DNA of 64,000 bases from Chryseobacterium sp. (GCF_019236175.1 NZ_JAFAJM010000014.1:310001-374000), one strand, 5' to 3'. Shown: positions 31,983-41,850, counted from the stretch's first letter. Notes: generated by a model from the sequence alone, not told the origin. Translations and numbers: made by a program.

Positions 31983-34015
31983 TGCAGGCAAATAAGAAAA
32001 AACAGATACTTTTAGTAGGGAACCCTAATGTAGGAAAGTCAACGGTTTTTAATACGCTTTGTAATAAAAAGCAGAAGACCGGGAACTATGCCGGAGTAAC
32101 CGTTGCCAGTCATTCGGGAAACTATGTGTATAATAATGAGGAAGTTGAAGTAATTGATCTCCCCGGTTCATACAGCGTTTATCCAAGTTCCGAAGATGAA
32201 GCTATTTTCTCAAAATACCTTATTGATGAACAGGAAAACTATGCAGGTGTTGTGTACATTCTTGAAGCATTAAGTTTAAAAAGAGGCCTTCTTTTATTCC
32301 AGCAGATTCAGGATTTAGGGGTTCCTATGATTTTGATTGTCAATCAAATTGATCAGGCAGAAAGACGAGGGATCAGCATTGATATTCAGAAATTTTCTGA
32401 AGCATTAGGTATTACAATTATTCAGACCAATGCTAAAGAGCAGATTGGTATAGATGAAGTAAGAGAAGCTGTTTTCCATAATAAGTTTGTAAAAGCAGAC
32501 CATATTTCTTTTGAAACCCCGAACGAGCACAGAGATTTCATTCAGAAACTGGCTGCACATAAAGGTTTTGATAATGAATATAAAGCCTGGATGAGCCTTT
32601 CATTAGGGACTGATCTTGGTAAGATAGAACCTCTGGTGGATCAGATCAATGAGTCTGAATCTAAAAGTTTGGTTCCTAAAAGATTACAGGTTCAGGAGAC
32701 TGTCAGAAGATATCAGAAAGTGGATAAAATCTTAGAAAATGTAATTGCTAAGAAACCGCAGTTTAAAGAGTTATTGACAGAAAAACTGGACAGGGTTTTA
32801 GTGCATAAGTTTTGGGGGTATATCGTTTTTATGGTGATCTTACTGATCATTTTCCAAAGTGTTTATTTCATTGCGGAATTCCCAAAAGGATGGATAGAAG
32901 ATTTATTTACATGGATGTCTGCCGCAACGGCAGAGCATTTGCCTGAAGGCCCGGTGAACTCACTGGTTTCAAAAGGAATTATTCCGGGAATAGGAAGTAT
33001 TGTTTCTTTTGCCCCGCAAATTGGTATTTTATTGTATTTCCTTTATTTATTAGAGGATTCGGGATATATGGCAAGAGTAGTATTCCTTATGGACAGACTC
33101 TTACGCCCCTTCGGACTGAACGGAAAAAGTATTGTGCCATTGGTTTCAGGAACAGCCTGTGCTATTCCGGCGGTTATTTCTACAAGAAATATTGAAAACG
33201 TAAAAGAAAGACTGCTGACAATATTGGTGACTCCTTTTATGACCTGTTCTGCAAGACTCCCGGTATACAGTATCATTATCGGATTAATTATTTCAGACAG
33301 ATCCTTCCTTGGAATCAAGTACAGAGCACTTGTGTTAATGGGAATGTATCTTTTAGGATTTGTAGTTGCCCTTTTTTCAGCTGCTGTTCTGAAAAGATTT
33401 ATAAAAAATAAAGGGAAAACATATCTGGTAATGGATTTGCCAAGTTATAAAAAGCCCCTTTTCGGTTATGATTTTAAAATGGTTTTAGGTAAAGTATGGG
33501 AATTTGTTACCGGAGCCGGAAAAATTATTTTCGTTGTCAGTATTATTATCTGGTTCCTGAGTTATTTCGGACCCAAACAGAAGCCGACAGAATTTGTGGC
33601 GACCAATGTTGAGCTGGATCATTCTTACCTCGCCAAATTGGGGAAAGGAATAGAGCCGGCTATTGCACCACTTGGTTATGACTGGAAAATGGGAGTGGGA
33701 ATTCTGACCAGTTTTGTTGCCAGAGAAGTATTTGTAGGAACAATGTCTACATTATACAGTCTGGATGATGATGCACCGGAAGTAAAAGTAATTGATAAAA
33801 TGAGACAGGATGTAAAACCCAACGGAGAAAAAGTCTTCAGCTTTGCGACCGGAATTTCAATACTTTTATTCTATGCATTTGCAATGCAGTGTGTGGCAAC
33901 ACTTGCTGCAGTATACAGGGAAACCAAAAGCTGGAAATGGACCGGCTTTCAGGTGGCTATGATGACAGGTTTGGCATATTTTGTGTCGATGATAGTATAT
34001 CAGATTTTAAAGTAA
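31982..34015 (+). CDS. feoB: Ferrous iron transporter FeoB
   Basis: A 677-residue inner-membrane protein. The N-terminal G domain has GNPNVGKST (residues 13-21), TVASHSG (switch I) and DLPGS (59-63). The membrane part contains the Gate repeats with the conserved Cys in VSGTACAIPAVISTRN and FMTCSARLPVY. It imports Fe(II). It is coupled to feoA by a one-base overlap and to the small Cys-rich gene downstream by another. Confidence 0.96.
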   Translation: MQANKKKQILLVGNPNVGKSTVFNTLCNKKQKTGNYAGVTVASHSGNYVYNNEEVEVIDLPGSYSVYPSSEDEAIFSKYLIDEQENYAGVVYILEALSLKRGLLLFQQIQDLGVPMILIVNQIDQAERRGISIDIQKFSEALGITIIQTNAKEQIGIDEVREAVFHNKFVKADHISFETPNEHRDFIQKLAAHKGFDNEYKAWMSLSLGTDLGKIEPLVDQINESESKSLVPKRLQVQETVRRYQKVDKILENVIAKKPQFKELLTEKLDRVLVHKFWGYIVFMVILLIIFQSVYFIAEFPKGWIEDLFTWMSAATAEHLPEGPVNSLVSKGIIPGIGSIVSFAPQIGILLYFLYLLEDSGYMARVVFLMDRLLRPFGLNGKSIVPLVSGTACAIPAVISTRNIENVKERLLTILVTPFMTCSARLPVYSIIIGLIISDRSFLGIKYRALVLMGMYLLGFVVALFSAAVLKRFIKNKGKTYLVMDLPSYKKPLFGYDFKMVLGKVWEFVTGAGKIIFVVSIIIWFLSYFGPKQKPTEFVATNVELDHSYLAKLGKGIEPAIAPLGYDWKMGVGILTSFVAREVFVGTMSTLYSLDDDAPEVKVIDKMRQDVKPNGEKVFSFATGISILLFYAFAMQCVATLAAVYRETKSWKWTGFQVAMMTGLAYFVSMIVYQILK

Positions 34016-34167
34016 TGGACTCATCATTAATTTTTCAGTATGTAATTATTGCACTGGTAGTGGCTTTTGCCTGCTATTCATTATTTAAAGTGCTTAAAAA
34101 GAACTTTGCCCCTAAAAAATTCAGCTCTAAAAGAACGGGTTGTGACAAAGATTGCGGTTGTTCTTAA
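34015..34167 (+). CDS. FeoB-associated Cys-rich membrane protein
   Basis: A 50-residue protein: one transmembrane helix (about residues 7-26) followed by a basic stretch and a Cys-rich tail (TGCDKDCGCS). The ATG overlaps the last base of feoB. Proteins of this kind follow FeoB in many bacteria in place of FeoC and may deliver or sense iron. The short length and three C-terminal cysteines fit the family. A longer frame opening inside feoB at 33889 is not the real start. Confidence 0.85.
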   Translation: MDSSLIFQYVIIALVVAFACYSLFKVLKKNFAPKKFSSKRTGCDKDCGCS

Positions 34168-34231
34168 TAAAGGCTTCATCGGATAATTAAAAAAATATGG
34201 TAAATTCATGTTTTAATTTAAAATATCCGGT

Positions 34232-35248
34232 TTGAATTTCATAACAGCAACTTCCTTTTTAGTATTCTTATTTATTTTTCAGAGGGGATACGCCCAAATA
34301 GACTCTGCCCGTATCATTTCTTATGCAGACCGGCTGATGGTTCGGGTTAATCTCGATACCAATATAGAAGGTTTTGTGTTTTCACAGGGAACCTTGCCGG
34401 ATGCCAGAAAAACCGTCCTTACGATCAATAATAAGGCTACCACTTCGCTGTCGTTTGATTATAAATTGTTCAGTGTCACTTTATCGATGACTCCCCGGTT
34501 TATTTCCGGAGGCAATAAAGATGAACAAAAAGGGCACAGCTCTTACACGGATTTTAGCTTCAGACTTTTTCCAAAAAGATTTATTCAGAGTGTTTACTAT
34601 AAAAATGTAAGAGGTTTTTATGTAGACAATATGAAAGACCTTGTTCCCGGATGGGAAGAGGGCAGAGATCCTTATATCAGATTTCCCGGTCTTCAGGTAC
34701 AAAGTTACGGCGGAACAACATCCTATATTCTGAATAAAAATTTCTCGGCAAAAAGTATCTATACTCAGGGAGAATGGCAGAAACACAGTGGCGGAAGCTG
34801 GATTCCGTCTGTGGATTATGACCTCACCATATTTAAAAATACAGACAACGACAATGCCAATAAAGCCGTTCAATATAAAATTGGAGGCAATATGGGGTAC
34901 TTTTATAATTGGGTAATCGGAAAAAAGGTGAATATTGCTCCCTATCTGGCTCTCGGACTTGGTGCAAAATTTGCTAGCTACCGTAATGTTCTTGGAGACG
35001 GAAAAAAAGAAAATACCCAATATCTCACTATAAGAACAGAAGGCGGTCTTCATGCAGGATATAATACGGACAGATTTTTGTTTGGCGGGAAAATTAATTT
35101 CAATGCATCGGCTTATAACCAGAAAAAAGATCAGACAATTGAAAATAATTACATCTATGGTCTTCTATACATAGGCTATCGTTTTGCACCGCCAAAAGTA
35201 GTTAAAAAAACCTACGATAAAATTGAAAAAACAATCCCGCTTTTATAA
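34232..35248 (+). CDS. DUF4421 family outer-membrane-like protein
   Basis: A 338-residue exported protein with a signal peptide (to residue ~21, FQRGYAQ) and a body of alternating beta strands with aromatic girdles, consistent with an outer-membrane beta-barrel. Segments such as SYADRLMVRVNLDTN and NNYIYGLLYIGYRFAPPKVV match DUF4421. Function unknown. Translation appears to start at TTG (34232), since no in-frame ATG precedes the signal peptide. Confidence 0.82.
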   Translation: MNFITATSFLVFLFIFQRGYAQIDSARIISYADRLMVRVNLDTNIEGFVFSQGTLPDARKTVLTINNKATTSLSFDYKLFSVTLSMTPRFISGGNKDEQKGHSSYTDFSFRLFPKRFIQSVYYKNVRGFYVDNMKDLVPGWEEGRDPYIRFPGLQVQSYGGTTSYILNKNFSAKSIYTQGEWQKHSGGSWIPSVDYDLTIFKNTDNDNANKAVQYKIGGNMGYFYNWVIGKKVNIAPYLALGLGAKFASYRNVLGDGKKENTQYLTIRTEGGLHAGYNTDRFLFGGKINFNASAYNQKKDQTIENNYIYGLLYIGYRFAPPKVVKKTYDKIEKTIPLL

Positions 35249-35265
35249 GTTAAAAGTCTTTTAAT

Positions 35266-35273
35266 TATCTTTG
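35266..35273 (+). promoter_or_regulatory. -7 promoter element (TATCTTTG) of glmM
   Basis: Exact TAnnTTTG match, 38 bases before the ATG at 35312. Confidence 0.6.
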
Positions 35274-35311
35274 TTTACGAAAAAATATACTAACAAAAAG
35301 AAATAAACATA

Positions 35312-36694
35312 ATGTCATTAATAAAATCTATTTCAGGAATCCGAGGTACCATCGGCGGAAAAGTAAATGATAATCTGACACCCCTCGATGTAGTGAAATT
35401 TGCTTCTGCATTCGGGACCTGGCTTCAGAATAATAAAAATAAAAAAGACCTTACCCTGGTCATCGGAAGAGATGCCAGAATATCCGGTCAGATGGTCTCT
35501 TCTCTGGTGACGGCTACTTTACAGGGACTGGGTATCAACGTTGTTGATCTTGGCCTTTCCACAACACCTACTGTAGAGATAATGGTTCCTGAGCTGAAAG
35601 CAGACGGAGGTATCATTCTTACTGCCTCTCATAACCCAAAACAATGGAATGCTCTTAAATTATTAAACGAGAAAGGAGAATTTATCAGCGGGGAAAACGG
35701 AGCAGAGGTACTTGCCCTTGCGGAAAGCGAAGATTTCAACTATGCGGAGGTAGATAACCTTGGAAAATATGAAACAAGAGAGGATGCTTTTGATATTCAT
35801 ATTGAGCAGATACTTAATTTACCAATGGTAGACACAGAGGCTATTAAAGCAAAAAAATTTAAAGTGGTACTGGATGCGGTAAACTCTACAGGAGGAATCG
35901 CAATTCCAATGCTGTTAGATAAACTGGGTTGTGAAACCATTAAATTATATTGTGAACCAACAGGGCACTTTCCGCATAATCCTGAACCTTTAAAAGAACA
36001 CCTTGGAGATATATGTGAGCTTGTGAAAAAAGAAAATGCAGACCTGGGAATCGTGGTAGATCCAGACGTGGACAGATTAGCCTTAATTGATGAAAAAGGT
36101 GAAATGTTCGGTGAGGAATATACATTGGTGGCGGTTGCAGATTACCTTTTAAAGCATAAAAACGGAGTAGCAGTTTCCAATCTTTCGTCAAGCCGTGCCT
36201 TGAGAGACGTTGCACAGACCCACAACTCAGAATACTTTGCCAGTGCAGTAGGAGAGGTAAATGTAGTAACCCTGATGAAAGAAAAAAATGCGGTCATCGG
36301 CGGAGAAGGAAACGGGGGAATTATTTATCCTGAATTGCATTACGGAAGAGACTCTTTAGTAGGTGTTGCTTTATTTTTAACCCATTTGGCAAAAGAAAAT
36401 AAAACCGTTTCCGAATTAAGAGCAGGTTATCCGAGCTATTTCATGGGAAAAAAGAAAATAGAATTAACCCCGGAAATTAATGTAGATGCTATTTTAAGCA
36501 AAATGGAGCAGGAATATCAGAACGAAGAAGTTTCTACTGTGGACGGAGTAAAAATAGATTTTGAAAATAACTGGGTTCATCTCAGAAAATCTAATACTGA
36601 GCCGATTATCAGAATCTATACGGAAGCTAAATCTCAGGAAGAAGCTGATCAGTTGGGAGATGATATCATTGCTAAGATCAAGACTTTAATCTAA
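35312..36694 (+). CDS. glmM: Phosphoglucosamine mutase
   Basis: A 460-residue alpha-D-phosphohexomutase. The phosphoserine loop TASHNP (Ser106), the metal-binding DPDVDR loop, the sugar-specificity loop GEGNGGI and the C-terminal phosphate-binding RKSNTEPIIRIYTE are all present. It interconverts glucosamine 6- and 1-phosphate for UDP-GlcNAc, peptidoglycan and LPS synthesis. Activity on other hexose phosphates cannot be excluded. It has its own promoter and a hairpin terminator. Confidence 0.93.
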   Translation: MSLIKSISGIRGTIGGKVNDNLTPLDVVKFASAFGTWLQNNKNKKDLTLVIGRDARISGQMVSSLVTATLQGLGINVVDLGLSTTPTVEIMVPELKADGGIILTASHNPKQWNALKLLNEKGEFISGENGAEVLALAESEDFNYAEVDNLGKYETREDAFDIHIEQILNLPMVDTEAIKAKKFKVVLDAVNSTGGIAIPMLLDKLGCETIKLYCEPTGHFPHNPEPLKEHLGDICELVKKENADLGIVVDPDVDRLALIDEKGEMFGEEYTLVAVADYLLKHKNGVAVSNLSSSRALRDVAQTHNSEYFASAVGEVNVVTLMKEKNAVIGGEGNGGIIYPELHYGRDSLVGVALFLTHLAKENKTVSELRAGYPSYFMGKKKIELTPEINVDAILSKMEQEYQNEEVSTVDGVKIDFENNWVHLRKSNTEPIIRIYTEAKSQEEADQLGDDIIAKIKTLI

Positions 36695-36705
36695 ATACAT
36701 CATAA

Positions 36706-36737
36706 GGACGGAACTCTACAGGCTCCGTTCTTTTTTT
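36706..36737 (+). terminator. Rho-independent terminator after glmM
   Basis: GGACGGA (36706-36712) pairs with TCCGTTC (36724-36730) with one wobble, followed by seven T. Confidence 0.75.
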
Positions 36738-36742
36738 ATACT

Positions 36743-37324
36743 ATGTTTGAGCATATTAAAAAAAGGTTTCCTTTCCCAAAAGATAAATGGCGAAAATTTT
36801 TAAGCCGTTTCGAACGTCTGGAAGTTCCTGCGAAAACGCTGCTGTTACAGGAAGGAGAGATTTCAAACCATGCATTTTATCTTGAAAAAGGAATTGTGAG
36901 AGCCTGGTATAATAATGACGGTAAAGATGTCTCATTTCAGTTTTTTCTGGAAAATACTATGTTTTCTTCTCTGGAGAGCTTTAAGAAAGGATTGCCCAGT
37001 ATGGTATCTTTTGAGACCGTGGAACCCTGCGTTTTGTATAAAATTAAAAAAAACGATGTGGAAGCTTTTCTCGAAGAAGTATATGAAAATCCGGACCTCA
37101 GAACCTTGTTTATGGATGCTCTTTTCGAAAGGATGTTTGATTATATGAAACATTTTTTCTCATTTATTAAAGACAGCCCGCAGCAACGATATCTGCAGCT
37201 TACCAAAACTAAACCTGAAATCATTAAAAGAGTTCCGCAACATTATATTGCATCTTATTTAGGAATTACAACGGTTCATCTCAGCAGGATAAAAGCTAAA
37301 ATACTGAAAGAGAAGCTTTCTTAA
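36743..37324 (+). CDS. Crp/Fnr family transcriptional regulator
   Basis: A 193-residue protein with a cyclic-nucleotide-binding fold (residues ~20-130; VPAKTLLLQEGEISNHAFYLEKGIVRAWY) and a short C-terminal helix-turn-helix (HYIASYLGITTVHLSRIKAKI, about 168-188). No Fe-S cysteine cluster is seen, so it is not an FNR sensor. The ligand is unknown, and many Bacteroidota members lack the Arg/Ser residues that bind cAMP. It begins 6 bases after the glmM terminator. Targets are not evident. Confidence 0.9.
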   Translation: MFEHIKKRFPFPKDKWRKFLSRFERLEVPAKTLLLQEGEISNHAFYLEKGIVRAWYNNDGKDVSFQFFLENTMFSSLESFKKGLPSMVSFETVEPCVLYKIKKNDVEAFLEEVYENPDLRTLFMDALFERMFDYMKHFFSFIKDSPQQRYLQLTKTKPEIIKRVPQHYIASYLGITTVHLSRIKAKILKEKLS

Positions 37325-37586
37325 TCGATATGTAACTGAAGGAAGTTGAATTTTTTAACGCAACAGCCGCAAATAATATTAAAATAATGCTTAAAAAACG
37401 TTTGCAAAGACCTTCCACCCGGCAGAGATTACGTTCTTAGCTGAACGAAGTGCCGCTGCGATCGAAAATAAAGTATAATAATCAATTTACCAACTTGGTG
37501 TTTCCCGTCATTTCATTTGTATTGATAACCTTCATCTTCCATCTTAACTGATAACAAATGTTATCGCAGCATTATTTTTCACTTCA

Positions 37587-37594
37587 TAATTTTG
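37587..37594 (+). promoter_or_regulatory. -7 promoter element (TAATTTTG) of the oxidoreductase gene
   Basis: Exact TAnnTTTG match, 17 bases before the ATG at 37611. Confidence 0.6.
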
Positions 37595-37610
37595 TATAAA
37601 ATTTAAAACA

Positions 37611-38582
37611 ATGAAAGCAGCAGTTGTATTTGCAAAAGGAAGTATTCCTCAATATGCAGACTTTGCGGAACCGGAAGTGACGATGGAACATGAAGTTTTG
37701 GTATCTGTAAAAGCGGCATCTATTAAAAATTTGGATAAAGCCAGAGCCAGTGGAAAACATTATTCTACGGAAAACGATGTTCATCAGCCAACAATCATTG
37801 GTTCCGATGGCGTAGGCTACCTGGAAGATGGGTCAAAAGTGTATTTTTTTAATAAGAAAGGAACAGTAGCAGAAAAGGCTATTGCCAATCCTAAAATGAT
37901 GGTGACAATTCCTCAAGGACTTGATTTTTCCACAGCAGCAGCTCTTCCGAACGCCATAATGGGCTCGGCAATGGCATTAAAATTCAGAGCCGGCATGCAA
38001 TCGGGGAACGTTGTACTGGTGAATGGCGCAACAGGAATCACAGGAAGAATTGCCGTTCAGATTGCTAAGGTGTATGGAGCACAAAAAATTATTGTTACAG
38101 GTAGAAATGAAGAATCCCTGAAGGAGCTTCGTGATCTGGGAGCCGATGAGGTGGTTTCTCTGCATTTAAGTGATGAGGATTTCAAAAAGAGAATAAAAGA
38201 AATTCATAGTGAAAGTCCTATTGACATTGTTATCGATTATATCTGGGGACATTCTGTGGAAATGATTTTATCAGCGTTCAAAGGAGATGGAACATTTTCC
38301 CATAAAACGAAGCTGGTTACCATTGGGGGAATGAGTGGGGATACCATTCAATTGTCTTCACAGATTTTGCGTGCAACAGATATTCAGATCTCTGGTTCAG
38401 GGCTGGGAAGCTGGACAGAGGAAGAATCGGGCCGGCTTTTCTCAGAAATTATTCCGGAAATGTTTCAGGCAGCAGCAGCGGGAAAAATAAAAATAGAAAC
38501 AGAAGAGGCTGATATAGAAAATATTGAAGCGGTATGGAACGCAGAAATTCCCTCAGGAAAGAGACTTGTTATAAGAATTTAA
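37611..38582 (+). CDS. Quinone oxidoreductase-like MDR protein (zinc-type alcohol dehydrogenase family)
   Basis: A 323-residue medium-chain dehydrogenase/reductase. The N-terminal GroES-like domain (MKAAVVFAKGSIPQYADFAEP) is followed by a Rossmann domain with VNGATGITGRIAVQIAKVYGA (~residues 137-157), the AxGxxG NADPH-binding pattern of the quinone oxidoreductase branch. No zinc-ligand cysteines are visible, so it is probably a zinc-independent NADPH-dependent quinone or enone reductase. The Crp/Fnr gene is upstream in the same direction, 286 bases away. Confidence 0.88.
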   Translation: MKAAVVFAKGSIPQYADFAEPEVTMEHEVLVSVKAASIKNLDKARASGKHYSTENDVHQPTIIGSDGVGYLEDGSKVYFFNKKGTVAEKAIANPKMMVTIPQGLDFSTAAALPNAIMGSAMALKFRAGMQSGNVVLVNGATGITGRIAVQIAKVYGAQKIIVTGRNEESLKELRDLGADEVVSLHLSDEDFKKRIKEIHSESPIDIVIDYIWGHSVEMILSAFKGDGTFSHKTKLVTIGGMSGDTIQLSSQILRATDIQISGSGLGSWTEEESGRLFSEIIPEMFQAAAAGKIKIETEEADIENIEAVWNAEIPSGKRLVIRI

Positions 38583-38789
38583 TCACAATTTCAATTTTTT
38601 ATCCACAATCCTTTTATCTGTTTTCTTTTTTTACTATTTTTATAATAGAAATTTATGAAATGGAAAATTCAAAAAAAAGTTGCAACTTTGCATAAATATT
38701 TGAATATCAGTTTCAGATGTATTATTAATTAAAAAGTTTGCCGAGGTCTGTAAGCAAATTCAGACATCGGGCCGACAGAGAGGACACTA

Positions 38790-40172
38790 TTGGAAGAGTA
38801 TTTTGGAAATGAACTTGTTAAAAAGTTCGAGGAAATGATGGAAAACAATGATGAATTCTACTTCGATACCGAGGAGTTGGAAGATATTATTGTTTATTAT
38901 TTGGAGCTTGGAGACTTTAATTATGCCGATATGGCGGTTAGTTATGGTTTAAAGCTTCATCCTAATTCATTGGATATCAAGATTAAAAAACTTGAAATTC
39001 TTTTGGAATGGGAGGAATATAATACGGCAAAAGAGCTTATCGATGAGCTGAAGGGTTCTTCTATGGAAAACACAGATTTTTTGGTTTGCTATGCTAAGTA
39101 TTATTCGAACTTAGGAAACCCTAGAAAATCCATTGAAATTTGTAAAAAAGCACTTGAGTTGGGAGAAGAAGAAAACTTCCTTCACAACTTTATTGCAGAT
39201 GAATATGTAAATCTCGGTGATCCTTTTAACGCTCTTAAACATTACAGAAAAGCACTGAAAGAAGATCCGGCAGATGAGTATGCCCTGGAGAACTGTATGG
39301 TTTGCTTTAGTGATCTGAATAAGAGTGAGGAGGCTATTGCCTTTCTTAATGAATATCTGGATGAGTTTTCTTATTCGGAAACCGCCTGGTTTGAATATGG
39401 ACAATTCTATTTCAACAGAAAAAATTACGAAGAAGCCATCAGAGGATATGATTATTTACTGGCTATCAACTCAAATTCAGTTGGAGTCTATGCCAATAAA
39501 GCGGCTTGTTATGAAGCCCTTGGACAATATCAGAAGGCCATTGATGTATATGAAGAAATGCTCGAGTTGGAATATACCAAAGCATTTACATTCTATAAAA
39601 TCGGATTGTGTCACAAGGCTTTAAAACAGCCTATTTTAGCGTTAAATGCATTCCAGAAATCATTGAGAGAAGACCCGCAGTTTTATCTTGCTATGATGGA
39701 GCAGTCCTATCTGTATGAGGAAATGGGAGGAATGTCTGAAGCATTACATTATGCTAAAGAAGCAACCCAGCTGAATGAAAACAATCTCGATTATCAAAAA
39801 AGACTGGCATTCCTGTTTATTGATTCGGGGAAATTTGAAGAAAGTCTTTCCTGCCTGAAAAAACTGGTGAATGATGAGCCTTCAAGATTTTACAACTGGT
39901 ATGCGTACTCTGAAGTATTAATGCTTTTAGGAGAATATGAAGAAGCCGTAACGGTTCTGAATATGGCCCTTAAAAAACATTTCAGAGCGGAATTATATTA
40001 TCAGCTGAGTAATTGTTTTTTTAATCTGAAAGACCAGAATAAAGGAATGGAAGCTCTTCAGAAAGCATTAGACCTTGATGCAACCTTAGTGAAAGATATG
40101 CAAAAAAAGTATCCTTTCATTAAAGATGAAGTGAAAAAGGTGAAAGCGACCAATAAAGTGAAAAAGAACTGA
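38790..40172 (+). CDS. Tetratricopeptide repeat protein
   Basis: A 460-residue soluble protein made almost wholly of TPR units (for example DPFNALKHYRKALKEDPADE, YEEAIRGYDYLLAINSNSVG, YQKAIDVYEEMLELEYTKA), roughly eleven in a row, with an acidic N-terminal cap and a basic Lys-rich C-terminus. It probably acts as a scaffold. The start codon appears to be TTG (38790); no in-frame ATG precedes the conserved EEYFGNELVKKFEEMM. No signal peptide. Confidence 0.9.
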   Translation: MEEYFGNELVKKFEEMMENNDEFYFDTEELEDIIVYYLELGDFNYADMAVSYGLKLHPNSLDIKIKKLEILLEWEEYNTAKELIDELKGSSMENTDFLVCYAKYYSNLGNPRKSIEICKKALELGEEENFLHNFIADEYVNLGDPFNALKHYRKALKEDPADEYALENCMVCFSDLNKSEEAIAFLNEYLDEFSYSETAWFEYGQFYFNRKNYEEAIRGYDYLLAINSNSVGVYANKAACYEALGQYQKAIDVYEEMLELEYTKAFTFYKIGLCHKALKQPILALNAFQKSLREDPQFYLAMMEQSYLYEEMGGMSEALHYAKEATQLNENNLDYQKRLAFLFIDSGKFEESLSCLKKLVNDEPSRFYNWYAYSEVLMLLGEYEEAVTVLNMALKKHFRAELYYQLSNCFFNLKDQNKGMEALQKALDLDATLVKDMQKKYPFIKDEVKKVKATNKVKKN

Positions 40173-40214
40173 AAAGAGTAATCTTTACAATTTTATACTT
40201 TAACTATATATAAG

Positions 40215-40242
40215 AATCCTGCAGGAATGCGGGATTTTTTTA
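40215..40242 (+). terminator. Terminator after the TPR gene
   Basis: AATCCTGC (40215-40222) pairs with GCGGGATT (40229-40236) with one wobble, followed by T residues. Confidence 0.75.
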
Positions 40243-40295
40243 TGAGAAATAAATGTATAAGGAAGCACTTTACCGGCATTTGGTGAAATAAATTT

Positions 40296-41174
40296 TTATT
40301 TTTTAGGATGGGCTCTTAAAAATATTAATCCGGCAATAATAATTCCGGCTCCAATGAACTGAAGATAAGTTAGTTTTTCTCCGTCTATAATTCCCCAGAT
40401 AATAGCAACGATAGGCATTACTAAAGTTACCGTAGAAGCAAAAAGCGGTGTAGAGACCTTGAGTAAGCGGTAATTCATCATCATGGCAAGACCGGTTCCG
40501 AAAACAGATAACAGACTGACAAACAGCAATCCCATCATATTGTCCTTTGAAAAATTAAATTCAGAGAAAAATCCGGTACTCGTTAAAGCAATAACAGAGG
40601 GAAAAAAGAGGACAAAGGAAAAGACAAATGCCGACAAAACAGTAGAGGATATCTCCATTAGCTTTGATTTTACGGTGGTGGTACTCAGCGCATAGCACAA
40701 AGTAGCAAGCAGCAGCAAGAGAATCGGAATCATTTTAAATGCTCCGCTGTCTCCACCGCCAAACGCCAGAATACAAACTCCTGTAAAGCTTATCAGAGTT
40801 CCTATAATCTGTTTTTTTGTGGTTTCAAACTTCCATACCAGTGCCCCTACAATAATGACAAAAATAGGCATCATAGAATTGATAATCCCGGCAATACTGC
40901 TGCTTACCTCCGTTTCTGCAATAGGAAACAGAAACATGGGAATAAAGTTCCCGGTAAATGCTGCCAGAATAAGCCATTTCAGGTGTTTTCTCGGAAAAAG
41001 CTTATAATTGGAAACGGCAATGGGAAGCAGGATGATTCCTGCGATGAGGACTCTTAAAGACCCCACCTGGAACGGATTAAAATGTTCCAGAGATTTTTTG
41101 ATCAGAATAAAAGATGATCCCCAGATAATACTCAGGACAGTCAAAAGAATCCATTTTTCTTTATCCGCGTTCAT
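40296..41174 (-). CDS. EamA/DMT family transporter
   Basis: A 292-residue membrane protein with ten predicted transmembrane helices in two EamA repeats. The first begins with IIWGSSFILIKKSL, and the second contains PLFASTVTLVMPIVAIIWG with the conserved Pro. DMT-family members export metabolites or drugs; the substrate is unknown. Its 5' end overlaps the 3' end of the Aat gene by 14 bases, so the two are co-transcribed. Confidence 0.92.
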   Translation of the reverse strand: MNADKEKWILLTVLSIIWGSSFILIKKSLEHFNPFQVGSLRVLIAGIILLPIAVSNYKLFPRKHLKWLILAAFTGNFIPMFLFPIAETEVSSSIAGIINSMMPIFVIIVGALVWKFETTKKQIIGTLISFTGVCILAFGGGDSGAFKMIPILLLLLATLCYALSTTTVKSKLMEISSTVLSAFVFSFVLFFPSVIALTSTGFFSEFNFSKDNMMGLLFVSLLSVFGTGLAMMMNYRLLKVSTPLFASTVTLVMPIVAIIWGIIDGEKLTYLQFIGAGIIIAGLIFLRAHPKK

Positions 41175-41814
41175 TATTTTCGTGTAAAGTTTTTAAAAAT
41201 TCCTGCTTAGGGATCATTCTGGCTCCCAAACTTTCCAGATGGTCTGTATGAGACTGACAGTCAATAAGCTCCAGATAGGTCTTGTTGCTTTCCACAAAAT
41301 GTATAAAGCCTGCCTTAGAGGCATTGCTGACTTTAGCAAACATACTTTCACCACAGAATATATTTCCGATTTGTAACCCATAGAATCCACCTACAAGTTC
41401 TTCATCCTGCCATACTTCTATACTTTTAGCCAGACCAAATTCATGAAGTTTGATAAATGATTCCATCAGCTCGTCGGAAAGCCAGGTTCCTGACTGTCCT
41501 TTTCGGTGAGCTTGCTGACAATTTCGGATTACTTCCCTGAAATTCTGATTCTCTGAAAAGGTAAAAACATTTCTGTTCAATATTTTTCTCATCGATTTAG
41601 AAACTTTGATTTCTTCCGGATATAAAACGAATCTCGGATCCGGACACCACCATAAAATTTCTTCTCCCGGATTGTACCAGGGAAAAATCCCCAACTGGTA
41701 GGCAAACCAGATACGTTCTACAGACAGATCACCACCAAAAGCAATCAATCCGTCATGACCATCATAAACTTCCGGGTCTGGAAATGAAATCTCGTTTTCG
41801 TCTAATCGAACCAT
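41161..41814 (-). CDS. aat: Leucyl/phenylalanyl-tRNA-protein transferase
   Basis: A 217-residue Aat enzyme of normal length. GLIAFGGDLSVERIWFAYQLGIFPWYN and WWCPDPRFVL (residues ~24-70) are diagnostic, followed by WLSDELMESFIKLHEFGLAKSIE and the YGLQIGNIFCGESMFAK segment. It adds Leu or Phe from tRNA to N-terminal Lys/Arg, creating N-degrons for ClpAP. I chose the ATG at 41814 over the GTG at 41832. It overlaps the EamA gene. Confidence 0.95.
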   Translation of the reverse strand: MVRLDENEISFPDPEVYDGHDGLIAFGGDLSVERIWFAYQLGIFPWYNPGEEILWWCPDPRFVLYPEEIKVSKSMRKILNRNVFTFSENQNFREVIRNCQQAHRKGQSGTWLSDELMESFIKLHEFGLAKSIEVWQDEELVGGFYGLQIGNIFCGESMFAKVSNASKAGFIHFVESNKTYLELIDCQSHTDHLESLGARMIPKQEFLKTLHENNERG

Positions 41815-41818
41815 TGTA

Positions 41819-41850
41819 GAAAAAAATCCCACTTTAAGAAAGCAGGATTT
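41819..41850 (-). terminator. Minus-strand terminator after the DUF3127 gene
   Basis: On the minus strand AAATCCTGCTT pairs with AAGTGGGATTT through an 11-base stem with two wobbles, followed by a run of T. It lies between the DUF3127 gene and aat. Confidence 0.65.

Noticed and set aside
33889-34014. Upstream extension of the small Cys-rich Feo protein
   Set aside because: It lies within feoB in another frame; the ATG at 34015 overlaps the feoB stop and begins the real protein.
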